Assembly (NCBI GenBank): GCA_944367495.1
Contig: CALVWP010000027.1
Span: 1-33,130, forward strand
Direction of reading: 5' to 3'
Source of the DNA: an uncultured Bacilli bacterium
GTDB taxonomy: Bacteria > Bacillota_I > Bacilli_A > RF39 > UBA660
Length of the DNA stretch: 33,130 nt
This document shows, piece after piece, positions 1-8,347 of the stretch. Numbering within the stretch: the first letter of the stretch is position 1; every line of letters starts with the position of its first letter. Made by a program: the position numbers and the translations under genes. The notes beneath the pieces were generated by a model that did no database searches, was not told where the DNA came from, and was given only the letters and a program-made list of their open reading frames with translations.

Positions 1-706
1 TTTTGCTAATAGTTCTAAAAAATTTTGTTGCTCACTAGTAAACTGTAAATAATAACTTTCTAATCCATCTATTTCATTATTAACCATGTATTTAAATATT
101 TGCTCTACTTCACTACTATTTATAGAATAATCTCCGTTTTTACAAATAATATATGGATGAGCCCATATAGCTATTCCATCGCATTTATGAATTAGTTCAA
201 TACTTTCAAATATACTTGGAGCATATAATGATAATGAGAACTCATTTACCGCTTCTTCAACACTAGAAAAATGACCTTTGTTAGTTAAAAAATTAGCAAG
301 TGAAATTCTATTATTTAAATCTAAATCGCCTTTAAAAACTAAATGTATTATTTCATCCTTTGAATACCCCTTTTTTCAATAATATTTTTAAAAATGCATT
401 TTGTTTTTTATCTTTTATTTTTTCCATTTCTGTATTCATTTTTCCAGAATCTATACCTAATCCAACCATATGTAAGCCAAAAGACGAGTCATATAATTTC
501 AAATTCATGGGAATATAACTAGTAATCTCTATTCCCTCAATAAAATTAATTTTACAATTTTTTTTAGCTATTTCATTGCCAACATCTGTATCATGGTCAG
601 TTAGTGCAACTAAATCATAATGATATTTTTTTAGAGTATCCATTAATTTTTCTACTGATAAACTACCATCAGAAGTATTTGAATGTGTATGTAAATTAAT
701 TTTCAT
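1..706 (-). pseudogene. PHP-domain metal-dependent phosphoesterase, frameshifted and cut by the window edge
   Basis: The first 118 residues, from an ATG at 706, read as the N-terminus of a PHP-domain phosphoesterase: HTHSNTSDGS at residues 6-15 and TDHDT near 40 supply the family's metal-binding His/Asp residues, and GIEIT follows. This frame stops at 353. Downstream, in another frame of the same strand, the protein continues without a break to the window edge and includes the family's AHP motif (read as IWAHPY). Dropping one base from the A6G4 run at about 371-380 restores one continuous frame reading LLKKGYSKDEII, as family members do. The start at 706 is preferred over 715 because the AGGAG at 716-720 abuts the upstream ATG. 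The gene is divergent from the lactonase gene. The family hydrolyses phosphoesters in nucleic acid or nucleotide metabolism; the substrate here is unknown. The break may be a true frameshift or a homopolymer read error. Confidence 0.75.
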
Positions 707-823
707 TATCACCATCTCCTGTTTAGCTTATTACATAAATGCTTAATCAAAATATGTTTAAAATATTTTATCAATTTTCTATTATAAAGTCTATTTTTTT
801 ATAATGCTATTAAAGCTGTTTTA

Positions 824-832
824 TGATACAAT
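824..832 (+). promoter_or_regulatory. Extended -10 promoter of the lactonase gene, apparently leaderless
   Basis: TGATACAAT (TGN plus the -10 hexamer TACAAT at 827-832) ends six bases before the ATG at 839. Initiation about seven bases past the -10 would fall on or next to that A. No Shine-Dalgarno sequence lies between. No good -35 is seen 17 bases upstream, as expected for an extended -10 promoter. Confidence 0.55.
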
Positions 833-838
833 ATATTT

Positions 839-1702
839 ATGAGAAAAATTTTTATTGGCACATATACTAAAAACAAAGCATTATCCGAATTTATTTTTAA
901 CAAAGGAAAATTAACACACATCAAAACATATAAAAACCTACAATATTGTTCGTATTTGCAATTTAAAAACAATACTTTATATGCTTTAAATGAAAATGAT
1001 AAATGGGATAATGGATATTTAATTATATTAAATAACTATTCTATTCAAAAGCAAAATTCTTATGGAATTAATCCGTGCTATATTAATGTTGGTAAATACA
1101 TTACAATATGCAATTATTCAAGTAACTCCGTTTATATATATGATAATAATCAACAAAAAGACGTTTTTTACATCAAAAATTCATTACCGCATTGTGCATT
1201 AGAATACAACAAAGAAATAATTATTGTAGACAAAAAGGATAGATTATTACTTATAAATTCAAATATGCAATTAAAATGTTTACATAAATTTAAAAAAGGA
1301 ACAGAACCTAGGCACATTATCATACATAATAATATATTTTACATAATTAGTGAAAAAACAAATGAATTATTTATTTTTAAAGATTATAAATTTATTGATA
1401 GTATCAAAATTGCAGACGGTATTGGATGTGCTATAAAAATATATAATAATTATTTATTTACAACTGCTAGAGAAACCAATAAAATTCATGTTTTTAATAT
1501 AAAAAATAAAATGAAACCAATTTTAATTCAAACCATATCATCACATGGAAAAAATCCACGTGATATGGACTTTTTTGATAATTATCTTTTGGTTTGTAAT
1601 GTAGATTCAAATAATATTTCAATTTTTACATTTGAAAAAATGTTGAAATATAATTCATCATTCTATATTAAAAAGCCTTTTTGTATTTGTTTTAAAAAAT
1701 AA
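839..1702 (+). CDS. Lactonase-family seven-bladed beta-propeller protein (6-phosphogluconolactonase-like)
   Basis: A 287-residue protein built of repeated beta-blades. The N-terminal FIGTYT, the central EPRHIIIHNN and the C-terminal GKNPRDMDFFDNYLL followed by NVDSNNISIF match the conserved segments of the YbhE/Pgl lactonase family, which hydrolyses 6-phosphogluconolactone or other sugar lactones. It is shorter than typical members (about 330-350 residues), mainly through short loops. No signal peptide is seen, so it is probably cytosolic. It stands alone on the plus strand against the glycan operon, and its last 11 bases overlap the end of the convergent glycosidase gene. The start ATG has no Shine-Dalgarno and sits just after an extended -10 promoter. 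The substrate may be a sugar lactone linked to the glycan cluster rather than the pentose pathway; that is inference. Confidence 0.75.
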   Translation: MRKIFIGTYTKNKALSEFIFNKGKLTHIKTYKNLQYCSYLQFKNNTLYALNENDKWDNGYLIILNNYSIQKQNSYGINPCYINVGKYITICNYSSNSVYIYDNNQQKDVFYIKNSLPHCALEYNKEIIIVDKKDRLLLINSNMQLKCLHKFKKGTEPRHIIIHNNIFYIISEKTNELFIFKDYKFIDSIKIADGIGCAIKIYNNYLFTTARETNKIHVFNIKNKMKPILIQTISSHGKNPRDMDFFDNYLLVCNVDSNNISIFTFEKMLKYNSSFYIKKPFCICFKK

Positions 1703-2924
1703 TATAATTGCCCTTTTCAATTTTATTGGTGTATTTTCTTTTTTTCCCATTTTTTAAATCTATAATATATTTTTTATCTATTTTTTCATTTATCATAATA
1801 TTATTATTACATTCTAAATAATAAATATAACCATTATCAAACATAATTTTTCTAAAAATGACTTCATGTTGTTTAATACCTTTTTTTATTATAAATTTTT
1901 TGATACTTTTTAATTCATTAATAACAAATAAAGGGTGTTTAATAAGATTATTGAGTCTTTCCTTAATTTTATTTTTTTCTGACTGATTAAATGTGTTTAG
2001 TTCACCATAAATTTTATACTGTAAATTTATTTTTTTTACGTTTTTAACAGTATCTAATTTTCCACTAATCAAATTATATATATCAATCAATGCGAGATAA
2101 TCACTATCATTTAATGTTTCTTCCCACCACCAATGCATTGGAGTATATGTTAAATTATAAAAATATGATCCCCATAATCCAGAAATAAAATACATTTTAG
2201 AATCCATATCATTTATGTAAGAACTATCAGAATGCTTAGCATATTCTCCTAAATACAAAACATTATGTTTATCTATAATGTACTCAATGTTTTCAATAGC
2301 ATTTTCATAAGGAAAACTATACATATGTAAATCTACATAACAATTCATTTTTTCTTTAAATTTTGCAAATAACATATGATTAGATATACTGCAAGTATAT
2401 ATATATCTATCTTGGAACTTTTTAGTCAAATTCTCTATTAAAAGATTTGCCCAATTTATTAAAATATTGTTAGAACAATGAATTTGATCTATTTCATTCA
2501 TTACTTCTATATATTTAACATTAGCATACTTATATATTAATTCTAAAATATTAATAACTCTACTTAAATAATTATTATCCAAAATTTGAAAAAATTTTTT
2601 TTGCTTTTTATATTTATTATAATATGGATTTGAAAGCCAAGAAAAACGTTTATCATTAATATCTGAATAATTTTTTACATTATAATCAACAAAGTTATTT
2701 AACACTATACATACTTCTATTTTCTTTTTAGAAGCATAATTTATTATTTTATTTAAAACAGTAATATATTTTTTAGCATATAGTGCATTAATACTCCAAC
2801 TACATAAAAATATTCTAACAAAATTTATATTATGTTTTTTACAAATATTAAGCCACTTATAATAATTTTCTTCAATTTTACCATCACTACTCCATCCAAG
2901 ATTAATAGCTGTTTTATTATACAT
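1692..2924 (-). CDS. Glycoside hydrolase of clan GH-A (GH5/cellulase-like), cytosolic
   Basis: A 410-residue protein that looks like a (beta/alpha)8-barrel glycosidase. It opens with INLGW, and VMNEID near residue 143 fits the acid/base Glu of clan GH-A after strand 4. LYLGEYAKHS near residue 225 fits the nucleophile Glu after strand 7, and a WWWEE segment follows. About 110 C-terminal residues form a separate Lys-rich tail. There is no signal peptide or membrane segment, unlike most secreted GH5 enzymes, so it probably acts in the cytosol on a lipid-linked or nucleotide-linked glycan, or is exported unconventionally. AAAGGAG lies before the ATG. It is the last gene of the glycan operon, 24 bases after the SDR gene, and converges on the lactonase gene. 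The exact GH family is not certain. Confidence 0.7.
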   Translation of the reverse strand: MYNKTAINLGWSSDGKIEENYYKWLNICKKHNINFVRIFLCSWSINALYAKKYITVLNKIINYASKKKIEVCIVLNNFVDYNVKNYSDINDKRFSWLSNPYYNKYKKQKKFFQILDNNYLSRVINILELIYKYANVKYIEVMNEIDQIHCSNNILINWANLLIENLTKKFQDRYIYTCSISNHMLFAKFKEKMNCYVDLHMYSFPYENAIENIEYIIDKHNVLYLGEYAKHSDSSYINDMDSKMYFISGLWGSYFYNLTYTPMHWWWEETLNDSDYLALIDIYNLISGKLDTVKNVKKINLQYKIYGELNTFNQSEKNKIKERLNNLIKHPLFVINELKSIKKFIIKKGIKQHEVIFRKIMFDNGYIYYLECNNNIMINEKIDKKYIIDLKNGKKRKYTNKIEKGNYIIF

Positions 2925-2948
2925 AAACTCTCCTTTTTCTACTAGATT

Positions 2949-3668
2949 TTATATTACTAATGATAAACCGCCATCAACGACAATCTCTGCTCCAGTTATA
3001 TAGCTAGCTTTAGAAGAAATTAAAAACAATATTACTTCTGCTACTTCGTTAGGACTACCATGCCTTTTTAGTGGAATTTGATTTGCCGATTCTTTTAATA
3101 AAGCTTCATTATATAAATCTTTTTGTAATAATGGTGTATTAATAGAGCCTGGCAAAACAGCATTAACTCTAATATTATAAGAAGATAATTTATAAGCGAA
3201 TTCTTTTGTTAACATGTTAAGTGCTGCCTTTGATGAAGAATAATGAGCTATTTCTCTAATTATATGACTATGAATCGATGTAACATTAACAAGTGATGCA
3301 TTATTAATTTTATTTTTTATCATTCCTTTTGAAACAGCTTGTTCAATCAAAAAAACAGAATGTAAAGTAACTTGAAACATTTCATGCATTTGTTTAGATG
3401 AAAGTTCTAATATATCAATATTTTCTTGGAAACCAGCAGAATTAATAAAGGCTTTTACTGGTATATCCTTAATATATTCAATAAATTTTAGAACTTCTGC
3501 TTCATTAGCTAAGTCTAATTGGTAAAATTTATATTTAAAATTAAAATTTACATTATTTTTATCAACAATAATTATTTGATTATTACTATGGGTTTTACTA
3601 ATCAACTCAACAGTCGCTTTGCCAATCCCTGAACTGCCTCCTAATATAATTATACTTTCGTTTTTCAT
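2949..3668 (-). CDS. SDR-family NAD(P)-dependent oxidoreductase
   Basis: A 239-residue classical short-chain dehydrogenase/reductase. The nucleotide-binding GGSSGIG is at residues 10-16, NSAG at about 75-78, a catalytic Ser in VTSIHS near 128, and YSSSK (catalytic Tyr and Lys) near 143-147. NAVLPGSINTPLL and ITGAEIVVDGG close the fold. Length and motif spacing are normal. Such enzymes reduce or oxidise a hydroxyl or keto group, and in this cluster a sugar or sugar-nucleotide substrate is likely. It lies nine bases downstream of the GNAT gene and 24 bases before the glycosidase gene, consistent with one operon. The ribosome site is weak (GAAAG). The substrate cannot be read from sequence. Confidence 0.85.
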   Translation of the reverse strand: MKNESIIILGGSSGIGKATVELISKTHSNNQIIIVDKNNVNFNFKYKFYQLDLANEAEVLKFIEYIKDIPVKAFINSAGFQENIDILELSSKQMHEMFQVTLHSVFLIEQAVSKGMIKNKINNASLVNVTSIHSHIIREIAHYSSSKAALNMLTKEFAYKLSSYNIRVNAVLPGSINTPLLQKDLYNEALLKESANQIPLKRHGSPNEVAEVILFLISSKASYITGAEIVVDGGLSLVI

Positions 3669-3676
3669 TATTTCAT

Positions 3677-4693
3677 CTACTTTCTTTTAATTATTTTTTT
3701 TATTTTTTTATATATTTTAGTACCTTTGATATAATATATAAAATTTTTTACTATAACTTTTATCCTGATAAATATATTACAATTAATATATAAATTATAT
3801 TTTTTCGTTGAATCATTACTGAAATGTCTTTTTAAAATACTGTCGCCGCGAGAAAAATCTAAAATTTGCAAATCGTTTTCTAACATATATTCCATCAAAT
3901 GAATAAAAATTAATTTCCCTGGTTGTAAACTCGAATAATATTTATTATATGCCATATGATAAGCCATAACTGTTTTATCATAAACTAGCGAAAATAAATG
4001 AGCAATATCCATATTATTATATTTTAAAATTATTAGTAATGAATTATTAGTTTTAGAAATATATTTAAACAATATTCTTGCTTTTGGATTTCTAAATATA
4101 TCTTTTTTTAATTGTGGTTTATTACTTCCTTTTTCTATTTCAAAAATTCTCTCTATTTGTTCATAACACTCCAAACCTTTATAAACTGAAAAATATATAT
4201 GTTCTTTATTTTTTTCCATTATTCTTTTTAAATACCTAAGCTCTTTATGCTTAATAATATTTTCAATACCATTTTCTAGATATGCTTTTGGATTATTAGA
4301 AGAAAATGTTTTAGGAATGTTTTGAAAATATTTGCTTAATGATTCTCCGACTTCATTTAAAACGACTTGAAATTTATTTTTTTGAATAAATTCTATAATA
4401 ATTGGTATTATATTTTCATAACTGTTTTTTATTAAAAGTGTTGTATTATCCAAATATCTTTCGCCAGGTGAAACAAAACACTTTTTATTTTTTACTAGTG
4501 GTAATATAGCAACTAAGTTATTATTCTCTTCAACTGTAATAATTAAATATTGTTGATAGTTAAATGTCTGCAAACAAATACGAAACCAGTCATATGAATT
4601 AAAAAAAGTTTTACTAGAACTTTTCTGCCACAAATTATTCCAACGATTCATTAATTTTTTATCAATATAAGAATATTTATTTACTATTAACAT
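3677..4693 (-). CDS. GNAT-fold acyltransferase (CelD/BcsL- and FemX-like)
   Basis: A 338-residue protein of the Acetyltransf_6 type found in polysaccharide clusters. FFNSYDWF near the N-terminus is the usual entry motif. The C-terminal half has LILKYNNMDIAHLFSLVYD, then YHMAYN, SSLQPGKL and DFSRGDSILKRHFSND, the hallmark segment of this family (typically FGRGDxxYKxxFG). These proteins N-acylate amino sugars or add amino acids to lipid-linked precursors. Next to a NodB deacetylase, acylation of a freed amine is an attractive reading but is inference. The ATG at 4693 is chosen over 4717 because GGAAAGG precedes it by ten bases. The gene overlaps the GT2 gene by 17 bases, indicating translational coupling. 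The last 40 residues are very Lys/Ile-rich. Confidence 0.75.
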   Translation of the reverse strand: MLIVNKYSYIDKKLMNRWNNLWQKSSSKTFFNSYDWFRICLQTFNYQQYLIITVEENNNLVAILPLVKNKKCFVSPGERYLDNTTLLIKNSYENIIPIIIEFIQKNKFQVVLNEVGESLSKYFQNIPKTFSSNNPKAYLENGIENIIKHKELRYLKRIMEKNKEHIYFSVYKGLECYEQIERIFEIEKGSNKPQLKKDIFRNPKARILFKYISKTNNSLLIILKYNNMDIAHLFSLVYDKTVMAYHMAYNKYYSSLQPGKLIFIHLMEYMLENDLQILDFSRGDSILKRHFSNDSTKKYNLYINCNIFIRIKVIVKNFIYYIKGTKIYKKIKKIIKRK

Positions 4694-5510
4694 AACTTTT
4701 ATACCTTTCCAAATCATATTGCATTTCTTTAGATAATTTTTTATTGTTTTTAAAAATAAAAATAAACATTTTATATTTAATTAATTTTAATATCATACGA
4801 GTTTTAAAATATTTTTCATCTGTCATTCTATCAACTACACCTTGTTTTCTAACTCTTTCAAGGGCTTTTGCTTCATTTTCATTCCAAAAATGGTAAACTG
4901 TAGCCTCAGGTATATAAGCTACCTTTAATCCAGCTTTTCTAATTAATTCTTGAAAAATAATATCTTCATTTGCTCCAATAATATTACCTTGATGCCCAAA
5001 CTGCACATCAAATCCTTTAAATAAGTCAAACGTTTCCTTTTTTATAATCAAAAGGCATCCTCCAAGATAATGATAATTTGACATATTAATTAATTTATTG
5101 CCAAAATCTTTTTCACCAGCTAAGTAAGTATATTTTGTGGGTAAATATTTTGGCTTATTACTTACGATAATTTTTCCACTAGCAATTCCAAACTTTTCAT
5201 CTTTATATAATGATAAAAAATCTATATTTCTAAAATTATCACCTAAAACAATATCGTCATCAAGAAATATTAGCATTTCATTTTTTGCTTCTTTAGCCCC
5301 CGTATTCCTAGCATAGCTTGTTCCTTGATTACCCTCATAAATATATCGGCATTTAGAACTCTTATAATATTTTTTATATAACAATTTGTTTCTGCTGTTA
5401 TCCACTAAAATAATTTCTTTATTATAAAACATAGAATCTATTTGATTTATTAAATGATCTAATCTATCTGACTTCCCTATACTAGAAATTATAAATGATA
5501 ATCTAATCAT
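4677..5510 (-). CDS. Glycosyltransferase family 2
   Basis: A 277-residue GT-A fold enzyme. LSFIISSIGKSDRL opens the nucleotide-binding half, EIILVDNS follows, NQGTSYARNTG is the usual acceptor-side segment, and FLDDDI carries the metal-binding DxD. The second half has GANEDIIFQELIRKAG, with the catalytic ED of family 2, and VAYIPEATVYHFW. No membrane segments are present, so it works peripherally on a lipid-linked intermediate at the inner membrane face. The ATG at 5510 is preferred over a GTG at 5519. Start and stop overlap the radical SAM gene by 8 bases and the GNAT gene by 17, so the genes are coupled. The donor sugar is unknown. Confidence 0.88.
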   Translation of the reverse strand: MIRLSFIISSIGKSDRLDHLINQIDSMFYNKEIILVDNSRNKLLYKKYYKSSKCRYIYEGNQGTSYARNTGAKEAKNEMLIFLDDDIVLGDNFRNIDFLSLYKDEKFGIASGKIIVSNKPKYLPTKYTYLAGEKDFGNKLINMSNYHYLGGCLLIIKKETFDLFKGFDVQFGHQGNIIGANEDIIFQELIRKAGLKVAYIPEATVYHFWNENEAKALERVRKQGVVDRMTDEKYFKTRMILKLIKYKMFIFIFKNNKKLSKEMQYDLERYKSYVNSK

Positions 5511-6546
5511 AGTTATCACTCTGTTTCAAATGATTTTCAACACATTTTTCACAATATTTTGTAACTACGTCATCTGGTTCCAAGAATCTTGATCTCATCA
5601 TTTGCATATATTCATTGTTCCATATATCGCCTTCGTCATCAATATTACCATATTTTTTGTTAGGATTAATCACTCTACCACAGCTGCCCATATTTCCTTT
5701 GGCATCAAAAGATAAATTTTTAAAATACCAATCACATGTTTTTTTATATGTTTTTTTACTTATACTATGTGGCAAGTTTGTTTTTGTATGTAATTTATTC
5801 GCGCAATCAGCTATCTTCTTCATATCATCATGCATTTCATCTATGTCAGTTAAACCACCTATTACATCAAAATCAATATATCTATGCAAATCAATTCTAT
5901 CGACATTTAATGAATCACAAAACTTTAAAAAATCAATGCTTTTATCCACAAATTGATGACTGCATACCCCACTTACAACAATTTCTACGTTACTTTCTAA
6001 TTCCTTTTTTCTTTTTACCAGATATCTTATATTTTTACATACCTCATCAAATTTATTGATTTTGCAAATACTAATATATTCCTCTGCAGTTGAGGCATTA
6101 AGACTAACCGAAATTTGATTAACATATTTATTTAACAATAAATAGTCAGCCATTTCTTCATTTAAAAGCACCCCGTTTGTTATTAAATTCATCTTTTTCC
6201 TGTTTTTTGCTGTTATTCTAACTAAATCTTTAAAATATGGATTAATAAGAGGTTCTCCAACTCCACCTAACATTACAAAAATACTTTCAGGAAATTTTTG
6301 ATAAATTTTTTCAAGCATCTCTGGTGTCATAAATTCTTTAGTTAAATCTTTTTGAAATAAAAAATCATTTGTTTTACCATTATGGTGAGGACACATTTCA
6401 CATCTTAAATTACATAAATCAGAAACATAAATTAATAACCATATAGGTCTATAAGATAAAATGGCCGCTTTTTTACTTGTTTTATATTTAAAATAATTTA
6501 ATAATTGTTTTATTTTAAAATGATATTTAATATTTTTTAATTTCAT
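5503..6546 (-). CDS. Radical SAM/SPASM-domain enzyme of the glycan cluster
   Basis: A 347-residue radical SAM protein. Cys45, Cys49 and Cys52 in LCNLRCEMCPHH form the CxxxCxxC site for the SAM-cleaving 4Fe-4S cluster. MLGGVGEPL is the GGE-type SAM contact and LITNGVLL follows. The C-terminal SPASM region has CDWYF, DAKGNMGSCGR, GNI, and CEKC at the end, which would bind auxiliary iron-sulfur clusters. Such enzymes epimerise, dehydrogenate or cross-link their substrates. In polysaccharide clusters they are annotated only by domain, and the reaction here is unknown. AGGTGAAAAG precedes the ATG. It lies eight bases downstream of the deacetylase gene and overlaps the GT2 gene. Needing an oxygen-free cytosol, it fits an anaerobic host. 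Confidence 0.88.
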   Translation of the reverse strand: MKLKNIKYHFKIKQLLNYFKYKTSKKAAILSYRPIWLLIYVSDLCNLRCEMCPHHNGKTNDFLFQKDLTKEFMTPEMLEKIYQKFPESIFVMLGGVGEPLINPYFKDLVRITAKNRKKMNLITNGVLLNEEMADYLLLNKYVNQISVSLNASTAEEYISICKINKFDEVCKNIRYLVKRKKELESNVEIVVSGVCSHQFVDKSIDFLKFCDSLNVDRIDLHRYIDFDVIGGLTDIDEMHDDMKKIADCANKLHTKTNLPHSISKKTYKKTCDWYFKNLSFDAKGNMGSCGRVINPNKKYGNIDDEGDIWNNEYMQMMRSRFLEPDDVVTKYCEKCVENHLKQSDNYD

Positions 6547-6554
6547 CTTTTCAC

Positions 6555-7211
6555 CTACTTACTTAAATAATCTTGTTTTAATATTTTTCGCTTTAAAAAA
6601 GCTAAATGCAAATAAATATTTCCTAATTTTGAAACAAATAACTTGAATTTTGCCATAGGCAAATAACCATTTATACATATACGGGGTAATTCATAATTAT
6701 TAGATTTTTTTGAAACATGAAATGGTAATAAAGATAAACCATATTTATAATTTTTTTTAACTATTTTTATAACATCTTTGTTATACTTTCCCATCGGATA
6801 TACTACACATTTTGAATAAAAATCATAATCACATTTTAATTCATCTTTTAATTTTTGCGTAGATAATTGAGTTAAATCCAAATGATTTTTAGTATGAAAA
6901 TATAATGTTCCATCAAGATCTTTTTTATTTAAATATTTTGGCTCATTTAATCTATTTGGAATCACTGCCAATGAATATTTTAAATTACGTTGTTTTAAAT
7001 ATGTTATAGCTGGAATAATCGATTTATATCCATCATCAAAAATTATGCAAACATAATTTCCATGCTTTTTCTCCATTAATTGTTCTATATTACAAAATGA
7101 AAAGTGCTTCTTTACTAAATAATCTATTTGTTTTTTAAAACTGTTTAATGTAACACTCATAAAAGGATCTTTTTCATTTATCTGATGATATACTAATATT
7201 ATTTTTTTCAT
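6555..7211 (-). CDS. Polysaccharide deacetylase (NodB homology domain)
   Basis: A 218-residue carbohydrate esterase family 4-like protein. IIFDDGYKS (motif 1, Asp-Asp metal/catalytic pair), FHTKNHLDL (motif 2, HxxxH metal ligands) and VVYPMGKYN (motif 3, YPxGxY) are all present in order. ILVYHQI at the N-terminus is also typical of the family. The domain would remove an N- or O-acetyl group from a sugar. No signal peptide or anchor is seen, so it should act in the cytosol on a precursor rather than on finished wall polymer. The ATG at 7211 is chosen because AAAGGA precedes it. It overlaps the stop of the GT4 gene in an ATGA, indicating coupling. The C-terminal 40 residues are basic and could contact membrane. 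Confidence 0.85.
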   Translation of the reverse strand: MKKIILVYHQINEKDPFMSVTLNSFKKQIDYLVKKHFSFCNIEQLMEKKHGNYVCIIFDDGYKSIIPAITYLKQRNLKYSLAVIPNRLNEPKYLNKKDLDGTLYFHTKNHLDLTQLSTQKLKDELKCDYDFYSKCVVYPMGKYNKDVIKIVKKNYKYGLSLLPFHVSKKSNNYELPRICINGYLPMAKFKLFVSKLGNIYLHLAFLKRKILKQDYLSK

Positions 7212-8347
7212 TTTATCAAATCCTTTGTACAATATTTATAATCATAAAACTTTATTATGAATTTCTGCTGTTTTGTAAATCTTTCTGAAATATCTAATGT
7301 ATTTATTTTTTTTATCTGATTTATAAAGTCATTACTACTTTCAGCAATAAAAACAAATTGTTCCATTTCTTTTTTCAATCCTTCAATACCCAAATGAGTA
7401 GTTATTATTGGTAATCCAACTAAAGATGCTTGTAAAATTTTGTTTTTTGACCCAGAACCCGCAAATATAGGACATAAATAAATATCATATTTCTGTAATT
7501 CTTGTTTCATATCGTCAACATAACCTGTAAAATGTATTCGCTCAGATTCAAATTTTTTTAATACATTTGGCACGTTTTTACCAACAAAAGTAATCGAATA
7601 ATTATTTGGCAATTTGGGCATTATTTCATTAATTATAAACTCTGCCGCTATGGTATTTGGAAAATAGTCTAGGACTCCAGAAAACACTAATTTATTTTTC
7701 TTATTTTTATTTCTCGGATTTTTATTATACCATTTTGCTGTGTCAATTGTATTATATATCACTTTCATATTATTTAATTTAGTATTATGTTTATTTTCCA
7801 AATAATTTTTATCATCTTCAGAACAAATTATTGTATTATATTGTTTTGCAATTTTAATTTCATATTTCAAATGTTTTATATATTCTTCCATATTTAAAAG
7901 TTTTGAAATTCCTTTAGAAAAATTTTTAGTTCTTTCATAGTATTTTGTTAAACTGTCTGTTAAATCAATGTAAGTCTTATTTTTATCAAAATGTTTAGCA
8001 TATCCAGCCATTCTTAATCTTTTAATATAAATTAAATCATATTTGTTTTTATCAATTTTAGATAAAATCCTATGTAATTTAATACTAAAAACATACATAT
8101 TTTGCAATGGTATTGGTAAAAATAAACCTATAAAACAATTAATATAAGACATAATTTTAGAATATTTAACAACAGTAATATTATCAAAAAGTTCATTATT
8201 ATTTAATTGTTTTAATTCTTTTTTATTTGAATAAAGAGCAATTACATCAACCTTACAACCATTTTCCTTAAAAGACTTTAATAAATTTAATGTTCTTATT
8301 CTAGAAAATTCATTTGGTATTGATGGCATTATATAAAGTATCTCCAT
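7208..8347 (-). CDS. Glycosyltransferase family 4 (GT-B fold), first of two
   Basis: A 379-residue GT-B enzyme. The N-terminal half has ILYIMPSIPNEFSRIRTLNLL. The C-terminal donor-binding half has NKLVFSGVLDYFPN, SITFVGKNVP and CPIFAGSGSKNKILQA, then GLPIITTHLGIEGLK, the usual glycine-rich and E-containing region. The ATG at 8347 has a strong GAGGAGA site and is preferred over 8374. It overlaps the other GT4 gene by 38 bases. Both GT4 proteins share the GSGxxxKIL...GxEGLK layout, so they are probably related by an old duplication or both belong to the same GT4 subgroup. The sugar transferred cannot be deduced. The enzyme should act at the cytosolic membrane face after the initiating phosphoglycosyl transferase. 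Confidence 0.85.
   Translation of the reverse strand: MEILYIMPSIPNEFSRIRTLNLLKSFKENGCKVDVIALYSNKKELKQLNNNELFDNITVVKYSKIMSYINCFIGLFLPIPLQNMYVFSIKLHRILSKIDKNKYDLIYIKRLRMAGYAKHFDKNKTYIDLTDSLTKYYERTKNFSKGISKLLNMEEYIKHLKYEIKIAKQYNTIICSEDDKNYLENKHNTKLNNMKVIYNTIDTAKWYNKNPRNKNKKNKLVFSGVLDYFPNTIAAEFIINEIMPKLPNNYSITFVGKNVPNVLKKFESERIHFTGYVDDMKQELQKYDIYLCPIFAGSGSKNKILQASLVGLPIITTHLGIEGLKKEMEQFVFIAESSNDFINQIKKINTLDISERFTKQQKFIIKFYDYKYCTKDLIK

Noticed and set aside
353-385. Programmed ribosomal frameshift in the PHP gene
   Set aside because: Restoring the frame needs a +1 shift, and the A6G4 run does not provide a standard -1 slippery heptamer in phase; a mutation or read error is simpler.
5615-6059. Open frames on the plus strand across the radical SAM gene
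   Set aside because: They lie opposite a well-supported CxxxCxxC/SPASM protein, have no ribosome site and no recognisable domain; they are antisense shadows.
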